Shown in pieces: positions 36,092 through 45,199 of a stretch of 64,000 nt of DNA. Each line of letters begins with the position of its first letter. Positions within the stretch are counted from its first letter, which is position 1. The stretch comes from Alkalicoccobacillus porphyridii (lineage in GTDB: Bacteria; Bacillota; Bacilli; Bacillales; Bacillaceae_D): positions 248,001 to 312,000 of the forward strand of contig NZ_VLXZ01000003.1 of the NCBI RefSeq assembly GCF_007293315.1, written 5' to 3'. The position numbers were made by a program, and so were the translations under genes. Under the pieces are notes generated by a model. It was not told the DNA's origin, ran no database searches, and worked only from the letters and a program-made list of their open reading frames with translations.

Positions 36092-36118
36092 CTTGATTAC
36101 CTCCTGGTTTTTTGGAAT

Positions 36119-36964
36119 TTATCCTTTTACACCATTATCACTAATGCCTTTAACAAACCATTTCTGCAAAACTATAAACAAGATAATGAGAGGGGCTACG
36201 GCGAACACATTGGCAGCCATAATAAGCGGCCACTGGCTAGAAAACGTGCCTTGAGCGGTAAAAAACTGACGAAGCCCTACAGTAATTAAGTATTTTTCTT
36301 GGCTTGAAACAATTAAGGAAGGCCATAGATAGTTGTTGTACATCTGGACAAAGCTAATTAAACCCACGGTAAAGATAGATGATTTGGCCATTGGAAACAT
36401 TATGCGCCATAGAATTTGCCAATCCCCTGCTCCATCTGCCCTTGCTGCCTCAACCATTTCTTTTGGCACTTGCAAGAAGGCTTGTCTAATCATAAAAATA
36501 CAAAAGACACTGGCCAAATTGGAGATAATAATACCTGATAACGTATCTAATAATCCGAGTCTTGCCAATATCACGTAGCTCGGCACATAGGTTGCAGCTG
36601 CCGGCAGCATATAGGAACCGAGAATAGCCATAAACAGCAAATGCTGCCCCCAGAATCTCAGCTGAGTTAATGCATAAGCAAGCATACAGGATAAGATAAT
36701 TTGGAAAAGCACGATCATTACAGCTGTAAAAATACTGTTCCATATATATAAACCAAAAGGCGCCATCTCCAGGGCTTCAATGAAATTTTGCCATTGTGGA
36801 CTTTCCGGGAACCATGTAAGCGGGACAGCAAAAATCTCCTCCCCCGTTTTGAGTGCGCTCAATAACATCCATATAAATGGAAAGATCATAACTAAACTAA
36901 TAATGCTAAGCGTCCCGTATAATAGGGCACGCTTTGGCAGGTGATGCCAAGTGGTTTGCTCCAT
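36119..36964 (-). CDS. ugpE: ABC transporter permease (UgpE/MalG-like)
   Basis: 281 residues, six membrane segments. The EAA loop reads EMVEAARADGAGDWQILWRIMFP. AAGGAGG precedes the ATG. It pairs with the UgpA-like permease 13 bases upstream. The symbol reflects family likeness; the substrate has not been shown. Confidence 0.87.
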   Translation of the reverse strand: MEQTTWHHLPKRALLYGTLSIISLVMIFPFIWMLLSALKTGEEIFAVPLTWFPESPQWQNFIEALEMAPFGLYIWNSIFTAVMIVLFQIILSCMLAYALTQLRFWGQHLLFMAILGSYMLPAAATYVPSYVILARLGLLDTLSGIIISNLASVFCIFMIRQAFLQVPKEMVEAARADGAGDWQILWRIMFPMAKSSIFTVGLISFVQMYNNYLWPSLIVSSQEKYLITVGLRQFFTAQGTFSSQWPLIMAANVFAVAPLIILFIVLQKWFVKGISDNGVKG

Positions 36965-36977
36965 AATCGGGACCTCC

Positions 36978-37850
36978 TTAATAATGGACGTACTTTTTAG
37001 TTAGGCGAAATTGCAGGGCCGAGATGAGACCCGTAATCGCTACTAGTAGGGTCGCTACAGCCGTTGCCTGACCCATATTAAACTGCTCAAAGGCTAGCTG
37101 ATAATAATAATATAAGAGAGTACGCGTACTACCGGATGGTCCCCCTTGCGTCATAACTTGGATTTGATCGTATGCCTGTAACGCATCGACGGTAGTAATG
37201 ATACTAAGAAATAATGTGGTAGGCGATACCATCGGGAGAGTGATGGTTCTAAGCCTCTGCCATGCCGTAGTATCCTCTAAATGACTGACTTCATATAGAT
37301 CCTTTGGAATACGCTGAAGCGCCTCACTGTAGAAAATCATCGCCCAACCTGCATTTTTCCAAACTGTAACGATAATAATGGCCCATATTGCAAACTGGGA
37401 GCTTTGGAGCCATGCTGGCTGTGGTAAATTTAGCCAGCCTAAGAGCTCATTCATTAACCCAAGATCAGGCTCAAATATCCAGGTCCATACGATCGACATC
37501 GCTACCATAGGAGTAATCCATGGCGAGAATAAAAAGGCTCGAAAGATCGTGCTTCCCTTCAGCTTACGATTTAGCAGCAAGGCTAGTAAGAGTCCGATTA
37601 CAAGTGTAGGAATGATCGTCATAATCGTGAATACAAAGGTATTATTTAGTGCCTGATAGAAGGCGCCACTCGTTAAAAGTGTTGTATAGTTATCGAGACC
37701 AACCATATTGTAAGAAGGACTAATATAATCCCAGTCTGTCAAACTTAACCATAACGATACGGCCATTGGTACAAACCAGAATACGATTAACGGAATCATT
37801 GGAATCCCCACAAATACGAGTAGCTTCACCACGCTTACTGATCGCTTCAT
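36978..37850 (-). CDS. ugpA: ABC transporter permease (UgpA/MalF-like)
   Basis: 290 residues, six membrane segments. The EAA-type loop (DLYEVSHLEDTTAWQRLRTITLP) has E-V-S-x-L-E instead of E-A-A-x-x-D-G, an unusual form. The four-base overlap with the ATPase gene shows translational coupling. Confidence 0.86.
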   Translation of the reverse strand: MKRSVSVVKLLVFVGIPMIPLIVFWFVPMAVSLWLSLTDWDYISPSYNMVGLDNYTTLLTSGAFYQALNNTFVFTIMTIIPTLVIGLLLALLLNRKLKGSTIFRAFLFSPWITPMVAMSIVWTWIFEPDLGLMNELLGWLNLPQPAWLQSSQFAIWAIIIVTVWKNAGWAMIFYSEALQRIPKDLYEVSHLEDTTAWQRLRTITLPMVSPTTLFLSIITTVDALQAYDQIQVMTQGGPSGSTRTLLYYYYQLAFEQFNMGQATAVATLLVAITGLISALQFRLTKKYVHY

Positions 37851-38914
37851 AGCTTCAGAGCCTCCTCTGTCACTGGATCAAAGAAGCGGCACTGCTGTTC
37901 CTGAAAACATACTCGGATTTGATCGCCTAGTTTTACATTGGTAGCACCAGGTAGCCGTGCGATGATCTTATCTTCACCAGTATTTAAGGTAGCAAATAAA
38001 TGAATGCCGGTCTGCTCCGTATATTCAACGACCACTTCCAAGCCTTCTGTCTCAACAATCTGTATATGCTCAGGGCGAACACCAACAAGTATTTCGTTTC
38101 CTCTAACTTCTTCAGGTATTGCGTTAGTTGTTTTGATTATTTGTGATTGAGAAATCCTAACTCCATAGCTCATCACTTTTCCTACTATTACATTCATTGG
38201 CGGAGAGCCTAAAAATCGAGCGACAAAGAGATTAGCTGGATGCGTGTAAACATCCATTGGACTGCCAATTTGTTGTATAAGACCATCTTTTAACACCACA
38301 ATTCTGCTTGCCATAGTCATCGCCTCTGTCTGATCATGGGTTACATAAATCGTGGTCGTATTAAGTTTTTTATGTAGACGAGTAATTTCTGCTCGCATTT
38401 GTACTCGCAATTTAGCATCGAGATTAGATAGTGGTTCATCCATTAATAGGATTTCAGATCCCCGTAAAACCGCTCTTCCTAGAGCTACTCTTTGTTTCTG
38501 ACCACCCGATAAGGCCTTAGGCTTCCGGTCGAGTAAAGGCGACAAACCTAACAGCTCCGCAACGGAATGTACCTCTTTGATGATCTTCTGCATGGGAACC
38601 TTTCGCATTTTTAAACCGTAAGCCAAATTATCAAATACCGTCATATAGGGAAAGAGTGCATAATTTTGAAAAACCATTGCCACACGGCGTTCTTTTGGGC
38701 GAGCGCGATTCATATTCCTCCCATCAATTTCAAGCTCTCCGTTTGAGATCTCCTCCAACCCAGCAATCATCCTGAGCGTGGTAGTCTTACCGCAGCCCGA
38801 TGGACCAACAAATACAATAAATTCCCGCTCTTGAATGCTTAATGAAAAATCCTGAACAACTGGTTTTTGGTTGTCATACGACTTTTCTAAGTTACGAATC
38901 ACAATTTTCCCCAC
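37847..38914 (-). CDS. ugpC: ABC transporter ATP-binding protein (UgpC/MsmX-like)
   Basis: 355 residues. Walker [22 protein letters not shown], signature LSGGQKQRVALGRAV, Walker [13 protein letters not shown], switch YVTHDQTEA, then an OB/TOBE part. Start GTG 38914 with GGGGGGA upstream. First gene of its operon, divergent from the DeoR regulator; the 237-base region between them holds a perfect 18-base palindrome. Confidence 0.9.
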   Translation of the reverse strand: MGKIVIRNLEKSYDNQKPVVQDFSLSIQEREFIVFVGPSGCGKTTTLRMIAGLEEISNGELEIDGRNMNRARPKERRVAMVFQNYALFPYMTVFDNLAYGLKMRKVPMQKIIKEVHSVAELLGLSPLLDRKPKALSGGQKQRVALGRAVLRGSEILLMDEPLSNLDAKLRVQMRAEITRLHKKLNTTTIYVTHDQTEAMTMASRIVVLKDGLIQQIGSPMDVYTHPANLFVARFLGSPPMNVIVGKVMSYGVRISQSQIIKTTNAIPEEVRGNEILVGVRPEHIQIVETEGLEVVVEYTEQTGIHLFATLNTGEDKIIARLPGATNVKLGDQIRVCFQEQQCRFFDPVTEEALKL

Positions 38915-39073
38915 ATAATCCCCCCTTGATACTGTGCATTTAATTGTTTTATTGTGTGATTACAATTTACGATAACATATATTTGTGGTTTTTTGTTGAA
39001 TATTGTGTTTATTTTTCGTAAATATCATTATTACATGGGTTTTAGATTGGATTTATGTGGACATACATAAACG

Positions 39074-39091
39074 GTTCAGTTTAAACTGAAC
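39074..39091. promoter_or_regulatory. Perfect 18-base palindrome, candidate DeoR operator
   Basis: GTTCAGTTTAAACTGAAC, symmetric at every position, 61 bases before the deoR start and 160 bases before the ugpC start. Confidence 0.55.
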
Positions 39092-39151
39092 AAGAGAATC
39101 ATCTCGGCTCTTCCTTAGAGATAATATAAAGAAATATGGTGATGAATAAGA

Positions 39152-39922
39152 ATGTTAGCTCATGAAAGATATCGCTTGATCCTTGAAGAATTGGAGCAGC
39201 ATGACATTGTTAAAGTCGGAGGGTTAACAAAGAAGTGTAATGTCTCAACTGAAACGATTCGTAGAGACTTGGAGCATTTAGAAAAGGAAGGCCTACTAAA
39301 GAGAGTTCACGGCGGTGCCATTCCTCTGCCTACAAATATTACTCAGACAAATTTTGTTCTGAGAGAAGAGCAATACCAGCTTGAGAAACAAGCGATCGCT
39401 CGGCACGCTATAGAATTTGTTACTGAGGGTCAATGCATCGCTCTAGATGTCAGCACAACCAATACCGAAATTGCCCGAACGCTGGCAAAGAACTTTCAAC
39501 AGCTTACGATCATTACTAATTCTCTTACCATAGCAGAGGAACTGAAAAACACAGCCTTCACTGTTATTCTTCCTGGAGGAGTTTTGCGTAATTCAGAGCT
39601 TTGTATTGTGGGAGATTCGGCTATCCAATTCATCAATGGCTTCCACATCGATTTGTTCTTTATGAGCATTAGCGGTATTTCATTGGAAGAGGGTTTGATG
39701 GATTACGGGGTAGGGGAATGTGATGTAAAACGTACCATGTACAAAAATGCAAGACAGGTTTATGTGGTAGCTGATCATAGTAAGTTTAATGTCACCGCCA
39801 TGCTTCGTATTTGCCCAGCAGATGCTACAAATGGCATTATTACAGACGCTGGTGTAGAAGAAGTAACACTGAAAGAATATGAAGATGCTGGCGTACTTGT
39901 CTTCCCAGCAGAACAAAAATAA
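39152..39922 (+). CDS. DeoR family transcriptional regulator (GlpR-like)
   Basis: 256 residues. The N-terminal HTH (about 6-58, including VGGLTKKCNVSTETIRRDLE) and the C-terminal sugar-phosphate sensor domain (LDVSTTNTEIARTL, PGGVLRNSELCIVGDSA) are typical. DeoR proteins are usually repressors relieved by a sugar phosphate or glycerol 3-phosphate. Divergent from the Ugp-type operon, it is its likely regulator. Confidence 0.88.
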   Translation: MLAHERYRLILEELEQHDIVKVGGLTKKCNVSTETIRRDLEHLEKEGLLKRVHGGAIPLPTNITQTNFVLREEQYQLEKQAIARHAIEFVTEGQCIALDVSTTNTEIARTLAKNFQQLTIITNSLTIAEELKNTAFTVILPGGVLRNSELCIVGDSAIQFINGFHIDLFFMSISGISLEEGLMDYGVGECDVKRTMYKNARQVYVVADHSKFNVTAMLRICPADATNGIITDAGVEEVTLKEYEDAGVLVFPAEQK

Positions 39923-39953
39923 GAAGCCAAGCGGATATCCCACCTGGCTTCTT
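39921..39953. terminator. Hairpin between converging genes
   Basis: AAGAAGCCA / TGGCTTCTT with a 15-base loop, between the deoR stop and the gntP stop. The T tract is short. Confidence 0.55.
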
Positions 39954-39957
39954 CCAC

Positions 39958-41271
39958 TTACATCCCCAACGAAAAGAGAACAATCGCTAACACCAAACCA
40001 ATAAATGGGACAATCACAGTGACAGCTCCATACGCTGGATACGCATCCTGATATCGCTCTCGACATATTGAAGCAATCGTCGTGACCGTGTATCCTCCGT
40101 GTGGCAGTGAATCCAATACACCTGAGGATAGTGCCGCAACCCGGTGTATTTGGTCAGCAGGCACACCCATATCCATGTAATGAGGGGCAATTAGCGGTAA
40201 AGCAATCGTTTGTCCGCCGGATGAAGATCCTGTGATCCCTGCTATTAACAGGATTGCAACGGCACTTCCAATCAGAGGGTTCCCAGGTAGATCCGTCATA
40301 AAGGCAACCGTCTCAGAAAATGCGTGTGTATTTCTGGCTACACCACCAAAACCCACGACTGCAGCTGTGTTACCAATAGCAATTAACGCACCTGTTGTTC
40401 CATCTGTAATGGTTTGACCTAGATGAACAAAGTATTTGTAGTTAAACAGTAAAACCATAATACTTCCACTCAATAAAGCTACAATTAAAGCTGAATGCTC
40501 CAATGTATCATGAAACGTAAACGACACAGCTAACACTGTAAGTAGTGGAAGAAAACTAATAACAGGGTGTGGCAGCTTTTTGTTCTCAGCAGTTGGGTCC
40601 CCTACCCTTAACACAAAGGTCTCACCCTTCTTAACAGCTCTTTGGATAAACATTCGCAACCACCAATATCCAATAATCATCATGACTACCGCTACAACCA
40701 AGCTCACTTCCCAAGCTGCATAGGGGGAGGTATTTAGAATTGGAATTGGAATCCAGTTTTGAATTTCTGGTGAGCCCGCTGAAGTCATTGTAAACGTAAC
40801 AGACCCAAAACCAAGCGCTGCAGGGATAAAGCGTCGTGGTAGGTTTGCCTCTTTGAATAGGCTGATTGCCATAGGATACACAGCAAATGCAACAACAAAG
40901 AGACTGACTCCTCCGTATGTTAATATAGCGCAGGCAATCACAATTGCCAGGGGTGCATTCTTTAAGCCGATCCGCCTAACAATCCACTGAGCCACACTAT
41001 CTGCTGCTCCACTGTCCCCCATCAGTTTGCCAAAAACTGCTCCAATTAAGAACATAAAAAACCACGTGGCTACAAACCCTGAGAAGCCTTCCATGTAACT
41101 ACCGAGAAAAGATGGCTCTCCTTCTTGAACAAGCTGAGGAAAAACTCCTAAATCACTTGTAATGGCTACAATGAATGCAGCGATTGGAGCTGAAATTAAT
41201 AAATTCATTCCTTTTATAGTTAAGTAAATAAGTAAGGCAAGACCAAAAATTAATCCAATGAAACTAAGCAA
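39958..41271 (-). CDS. GntP family H+ symporter for hydroxy acids
   Basis: 437 residues, 12 or more membrane segments. GntP segments such as LTYGGVSLFVVAFAVYPMA and ITGSSSGGQTIALPLIAP are present. The family imports gluconate, glycerate, D-serine or 3-hydroxybutyrate. Start TTG 41271 with GAGGGA upstream. It is the third gene behind the hisD-like dehydrogenase and LacI regulator, and carries its own cre-like site in front. Confidence 0.86.
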   Translation of the reverse strand: MLSFIGLIFGLALLIYLTIKGMNLLISAPIAAFIVAITSDLGVFPQLVQEGEPSFLGSYMEGFSGFVATWFFMFLIGAVFGKLMGDSGAADSVAQWIVRRIGLKNAPLAIVIACAILTYGGVSLFVVAFAVYPMAISLFKEANLPRRFIPAALGFGSVTFTMTSAGSPEIQNWIPIPILNTSPYAAWEVSLVVAVVMMIIGYWWLRMFIQRAVKKGETFVLRVGDPTAENKKLPHPVISFLPLLTVLAVSFTFHDTLEHSALIVALLSGSIMVLLFNYKYFVHLGQTITDGTTGALIAIGNTAAVVGFGGVARNTHAFSETVAFMTDLPGNPLIGSAVAILLIAGITGSSSGGQTIALPLIAPHYMDMGVPADQIHRVAALSSGVLDSLPHGGYTVTTIASICRERYQDAYPAYGAVTVIVPFIGLVLAIVLFSLGM

Positions 41272-41293
41272 ATCGATCCCTCATTCCCACGCT

Positions 41294-41308
41294 AGGAAGC
41301 GCTTTCCT
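41294..41308 (-). promoter_or_regulatory. cre-like site upstream of gntP
   Basis: On the minus strand GGAAAGCGCTTCCT agrees with the CcpA consensus in nearly every position. It lies between lacI and gntP, so catabolite control, or a second LacI-type site, is possible. Confidence 0.5.
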
Positions 41309-41341
41309 GATAGGGATAGGAGGATCGCTTGCCAGTTCCTC

Positions 41342-42331
41342 CTACCCTACTGTTTTTCGTTCTATTAACTGCCCATCAAATGACAGGCGAGCAGGCTCGA
41401 TTTGATTACCCTCAATCTCCTTAACAAGTAGTTCAACAGCAGCATTAACCATCTGGTCCATTGGCTGACTCCATGTTGTTAGCTCATACGCTGGCCAAGA
41501 AGCCATGGAAACATTGTCAAACCCTATAACCGACACATCTTCAGGGACTTTTAATCCTTTTTGTCTAATTGCATCCATTGCACCAAAAGCCATAATATCA
41601 TTGCCACAAATGATCACTTGAGGACATCCGCCTTCAAGAAGGTCCATTGTTGCCTGAAAGCCACCTTCGTAGGTGTAATTCCCTTGTTTCTCATGTGTGA
41701 TCGTGGCTGACAGGGTTTGAATACAATCCTTCAACCCCTTCAAGCGATCCATCGCTGTTGAGGTTTCCATTGGTCCTGAGATAATAGCCAGATCTTCATA
41801 TCCTCGCCCTGTTAAATAGGATCCAATTTCAAAACCCGCCTGATAATTGTTACAGCATACAGAATTAGTTGAAGGCGTATCTATATATCGATTAAACAAA
41901 ACTACCGGTACTTCTGAAGTTAAGAAAGGCTGCAGAGCATCTGAAGTTGGAGTTGCATCCGTAATGATGACGCCATCTACCTTATAATCTAAAAGGCGAT
42001 GCAGTTCATCTTCATTCACTTCTTCATTTTTGGCACTAATGAATATTAGGTGATAGCCCTCTTTAGACAGCTTCTGAGAGAAACGCTCTAGCACCTCTGG
42101 ATAGAATGGATTTTTAATATCCCTCATAATGATGCCAATCATATTCGTTTTTTGGGTAATCAAACCTCGTGCAATGGCATTCGGACGATATCCTAGCTCA
42201 TTAGCAGCAGCCATTACGCGTTCATAATTCTCTTTTGACACGTTTGCACCCGATCCAAATACTCTGGAAACGGAGGACTGTGAAACGCCAGCAAGCTTTG
42301 CGACATCTATTGCGGTTACATACTTCTTCAT
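41342..42331 (-). CDS. LacI family transcriptional regulator
   Basis: 329 residues from ATG 42331 (AGGAGAGG upstream; the longer frame to 42373 lacks a signal). The HTH (TAIDVAKLAGVSQSSVSRVF) and hinge helix (PNAIARGL) are followed by the periplasmic-binding-protein-like sensor domain. It lies between the genes it probably regulates. Two copies of a site with central TACGTA upstream of the hisD-like gene (43682 and 43709) fit LacI-family operators. Confidence 0.88.
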   Translation of the reverse strand: MKKYVTAIDVAKLAGVSQSSVSRVFGSGANVSKENYERVMAAANELGYRPNAIARGLITQKTNMIGIIMRDIKNPFYPEVLERFSQKLSKEGYHLIFISAKNEEVNEDELHRLLDYKVDGVIITDATPTSDALQPFLTSEVPVVLFNRYIDTPSTNSVCCNNYQAGFEIGSYLTGRGYEDLAIISGPMETSTAMDRLKGLKDCIQTLSATITHEKQGNYTYEGGFQATMDLLEGGCPQVIICGNDIMAFGAMDAIRQKGLKVPEDVSVIGFDNVSMASWPAYELTTWSQPMDQMVNAAVELLVKEIEGNQIEPARLSFDGQLIERKTVG

Positions 42332-42386
42332 ATGACCCTCTCCTATCTTCCGACAAGAAAGAGTATAGCACACCTAACGCGATTAA

Positions 42387-43661
42387 TTAGTTCCCGTATC
42401 GTTTAACACGGAGAGTGGCCTGTGCTTTATGACCATGAAATCCTTCAAGCTCGCATAGACGTTCTGCATATCGGCCAATTTCTGCGCTTGCTTCTGGCGT
42501 GCACCGTTGATACGTACAGTTTTTCAAGAACTTACCAACCCACAATCCACCAGTGTAACGCGCAGCCTTTTTAGTAGGTAGCGTGTGGTTTGTACCAATC
42601 ACCTTATCCCCGTACGCTACATTGGTTTCTGGTCCAAGGAACAGTCCTCCAAAATTGGTCATATTCTCTAAGAAATAATTCGGATCCTTTGTCAGCACCT
42701 GAACATGCTCATAAGCCAGCTTATCAGCCTCAATGACCGCTTCTTCAAGGCTATCAACTAGAATAATAGATCCATTATCCTGCCAAGCCACTCTTGCAAT
42801 ATCAGCAGTCGGAAGAGTTTCTAGCTGTCTTTCAATCTCAGTTAACGTCTCCTCAGCAAGCTGCTTTGACGTAGTAATAAGCGCTCCCGGAGAAGTAGGA
42901 CCATGCTCTGCCTGGCCAAGAATATCTGTAGCAACCATCTCTGCATCAGCCGTCTCGTCTGCAATGATTAAGGTTTCTGTAGGACCAGCAAACAAGTCGA
43001 TTCCAACTCGACCAAACAGCTGTCTTTTTGTTTCTGCAACAAAGGCATTTCCTGGACCAACAAGCATGTCGACTGGCTCCATGTTCTCTGTTCCAATGGC
43101 CATCGCTGCCATTGCTTGAACGCCACCTAGAATATAAATCTCATCTGCTCCCGCCATATGCATGGCTGCAACCGTAGCCGCAGGGATCTCTCCGTTAATT
43201 GGAGGAGTGCACCCAATGACTCTTTTTACGCCAGCTACTTTTGCCGTTAATATGCTCATATGAGAAGAGGCGACCATTGGGTAACGACCACCTGGAATAT
43301 AGCAGCCTACACTATTAACCGGAATGTTTTTATGACCTAGAAATACACCAGGTCTTGTTTCAATTTCAATATCTTGAATCGATTTTCTCTGCTCCCTTGC
43401 AAAGTTACCAATCTGCTCTTGTGCAAACTGAATATCATGAATGGTCTGCTCTGGCAAAGAATCTATTATTTCTTTTATCTCTTCTTCATTTAGAAGAAAG
43501 GATTTCGGAGACCACTTATCAAATTTCTCCGAAAGATCTCGAACCGCCTTTTCCCCTTCATTTTCAATTCGATCAATTAATTCTTTCACCGTATTTTCAA
43601 CCTTAGAGTTAGACTCCTGAAGCTCTAATTCACTTTTTCCTGTTTTCAAAAATTCAGCCAT
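42387..43661 (-). CDS. Histidinol-dehydrogenase-like enzyme (HpsN-type candidate)
   Basis: 424 residues, full HisD fold. Zinc ligands of HisD are kept (Gln and His in GQAEHGP, Asp in [10 protein letters not shown], His in FHGHKA), as are the catalytic Glu-His pair (YEHVQV) and the cofactor region. The gene is not in a his operon: it leads an operon with lacI and gntP. HisD homologues outside histidine synthesis include HpsN, the NAD-dependent 2,3-dihydroxypropane-1-sulfonate 3-dehydrogenase, which oxidises an alcohol to a carboxylate in two steps. A similar oxidation of a small polyol-like acid is likely; the exact substrate is inference. ATG with AGGAGG upstream. Confidence 0.83.
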   Translation of the reverse strand: MAEFLKTGKSELELQESNSKVENTVKELIDRIENEGEKAVRDLSEKFDKWSPKSFLLNEEEIKEIIDSLPEQTIHDIQFAQEQIGNFAREQRKSIQDIEIETRPGVFLGHKNIPVNSVGCYIPGGRYPMVASSHMSILTAKVAGVKRVIGCTPPINGEIPAATVAAMHMAGADEIYILGGVQAMAAMAIGTENMEPVDMLVGPGNAFVAETKRQLFGRVGIDLFAGPTETLIIADETADAEMVATDILGQAEHGPTSPGALITTSKQLAEETLTEIERQLETLPTADIARVAWQDNGSIILVDSLEEAVIEADKLAYEHVQVLTKDPNYFLENMTNFGGLFLGPETNVAYGDKVIGTNHTLPTKKAARYTGGLWVGKFLKNCTYQRCTPEASAEIGRYAERLCELEGFHGHKAQATLRVKRYGN

Positions 43662-43681
43662 TTAAATTCCTCCTATCTTTT

Positions 43682-43722
43682 GAATACGTATGCAAAAATC
43701 TCATAACTGAATACGTATGCAA
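43682..43722. promoter_or_regulatory. Two LacI-type operators upstream of the hisD-like operon
   Basis: GAATACGTATGCAA occurs twice, at 43682-43695 and 43709-43722, 27 bases apart, each centred on TACGTA with the central CG typical of LacI-family sites. They lie 21 and 48 bases before the start codon. Confidence 0.65.
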
Positions 43723-43850
43723 CTATAGGCAAAAGTATAATCGATCCAGGTTCATCTGTAAACCCTTACATATCTATTTCTTTTAGATAATTATTATCAC
43801 AATTAAATAACCCATCTACACCATACAATGTAAATGGGTTCATACAACGT

Positions 43851-44066
43851 TTATAGCTCCTTTACTTCTCCTTCTGCCTCGACTTCCTCTTTCACTTCTA
43901 TGGGCAACGTTTTTTCCTCTGTTAGCAAGGCAAGGGCTAAGGCAAAAAAAGCGAGACCTGTCACTGTGCTACCTATGATTGTCGGCACACTTATTTCTGA
44001 AATAAGTAATAGACTGACTGTGACAATGAGCGCTGGAGTGATCATTAAAATTTTTTTTTGATTCAA
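43851..44066 (-). CDS. Small membrane protein, unknown function
   Basis: 71 residues from TTG 44066 (AGAAAGG upstream) or 81 from ATG 44096, which has no clear ribosome binding site. Two membrane segments (about 8-25 and 29-50) with a short turn and an acidic C-terminal tail of E and V residues. I do not recognise it. Confidence 0.5.
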   Translation of the reverse strand: MNQKKILMITPALIVTVSLLLISEISVPTIIGSTVTGLAFFALALALLTEEKTLPIEVKEEVEAEGEVKEL

Positions 44067-44249
44067 TGCAAAAACCCTTTCTATGTTTTCATTCAAATCG
44101 AACCAGCCTGGCTTTTAGTTCCATTGGAGGTGCCGTAGTGTATCAAGACCGCCACCATCCTTGCTCAAATTTTTTCGTTAGAATGTACTTGTTATGTAGC
44201 CGATTCATTAGAAGTTAAAACCTTTAAAGGTTCCTATAAAATGAAAAAA

Positions 44250-44274
44250 TAAAAAAGAGGCGCTTTAGGCCCCT
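44250..44274 (-). terminator. Terminator after the MerR gene
   Basis: On the minus strand AGGGGC / GCCTCT (one G-T pair) followed by a run of six T residues and TATTTTTT. Confidence 0.65.
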
Positions 44275-44300
44275 TTCAAAAAAGAATTAAAAATGTTATT

Positions 44301-44687
44301 TTACGTAAACTCACGGAGTCCCTTTTCTGTCGGAACCATGTGGCTTTCATAGTTGTGGACTTTAAATTTTAAGCGATCGACAGCTCGTTGCATGGTATCT
44401 ATTCGATGCTGTAAATCCTCAAGTTGACCATTTAAAATATCTAAACGTGCAGGGATCGTGCTATCATCACTATCTTTAAATAGCGAGATGTATTCAATAA
44501 GTGCCTCGATTGAAAGCCCTGCATCTCGCATATGTCGAGAAAACTCAATCCAGCGAATATCTTCGTCATCAAAGACTCGTACCCCGTTAATATTCCTTTT
44601 CACTGTAGGGATTAGTCCAATACGCTCGTAGTATCTAATCGTATCTGCTGAAACACCTGTTTTTTCACTAACAGCTTTAATGTTCAT
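44301..44687 (-). CDS. adhR: MerR family regulator (AdhR/NmlR type)
   Basis: 128 residues. The winged HTH (VSEKTGVSADTIRYYERIGL) is at the N-terminus, followed by the long dimerisation helix (about 75-115). No metal-binding cysteines are seen; there are none in the C-terminal half, unlike NmlR/AdhR proteins that sense aldehydes through one cysteine. It is divergent from a zinc alcohol dehydrogenase whose promoter has a 19-base spacer with a MerR dyad. The symbol is given by context and similarity to B. subtilis AdhR. Confidence 0.82.
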   Translation of the reverse strand: MNIKAVSEKTGVSADTIRYYERIGLIPTVKRNINGVRVFDDEDIRWIEFSRHMRDAGLSIEALIEYISLFKDSDDSTIPARLDILNGQLEDLQHRIDTMQRAVDRLKFKVHNYESHMVPTEKGLREFT

Positions 44688-44751
44688 CTAATCACCTTTC
44701 TTATTTTGTTTGATTTTAAGGACTAATTTCAATACCGATCTAAACAAGCGA

Positions 44752-44787
44752 ACGAAAATGGAGGGCCGACACCTGCGGGATAAAAAG
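44752..44787 (+). repeat. 36-base inverted repeat, copy 1
   Basis: The 36 bases at 44752-44787 recur exactly as their reverse complement at 47639-47674. Both are outside genes. They bracket the adhA and MFS genes. Core: GGAGGGCCGACACCTGCGGG. Confidence 0.85.
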
Positions 44788-44822
44788 GAGGCAACTGAAA
44801 AAGTCATGTAAGAATGGCTGAA

Positions 44823-44951
44823 TGGAGCCGCTACAGGAGAGCCCTACGCTTTCCGCGGGAACGGCCTCAGCCCTCGAAGTGGAAGACCACCACTTCGAGG
44901 TCTTCAGACTCGTTCTGTTCCGCAGGAGTCTACGGGTTCACACCCGCTAAC
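44823..44951. repeat. REP-like palindromic intergenic element
   Basis: A GC-rich element within the 512-base gap between adhR and adhA. An 11-base stem CCTCGAAGTGG / CCACTTCGAGG sits in the middle, flanked by imperfectly complementary arms containing TTTCCGCGGGAACGG and GTTCCGCAGGAGTC. Elements of this look are common between genes in Bacillaceae. Just downstream, a 13-base unit CTTATTGCGCAGT is repeated in tandem at 44987-45012. Confidence 0.65.
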
Positions 44952-45052
44952 GTTCTGACTTAAATAATTGAAAAAAGTGCGCAATCTTATTGCGCAGTCT
45001 TATTGCGCAGTCTTATAAAGACGTTTTTCAGTGGCCTCGTTAAAGTATAAAC

Positions 45053-45070
45053 CTTGAAGTGGACTCCAAG
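45053..45070 (+). promoter_or_regulatory. Upstream MerR-type dyad
   Basis: CTTGAAGTGGACTCCAAG, similar to the dyads at 45125 and 23128. It lies 55 bases upstream of the main adhA promoter and may be a second AdhR site, possibly for adhR itself. Confidence 0.5.
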
Positions 45071-45120
45071 ACAAGGAAATGTAATAGCTATCAAACATTT
45101 CAAATACTAAACTCCTCTGC

Positions 45121-45151
45121 TTGACTTAGAGTGAACTCCAGGGCTTAGTCT
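45121..45151 (+). promoter_or_regulatory. MerR-type promoter of adhA
   Basis: TTGACT (45121-45126) and TAGTCT (45146-45151) are 19 bases apart; the spacer holds the dyad CTTAGAGTGAACTCCAGG (45125-45142). Confidence 0.7.
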
Positions 45152-45199
45152 AAGCTAAAAGAGGGTACAGCTCTCTTAACCATAAGGAGGTAGTTTATA

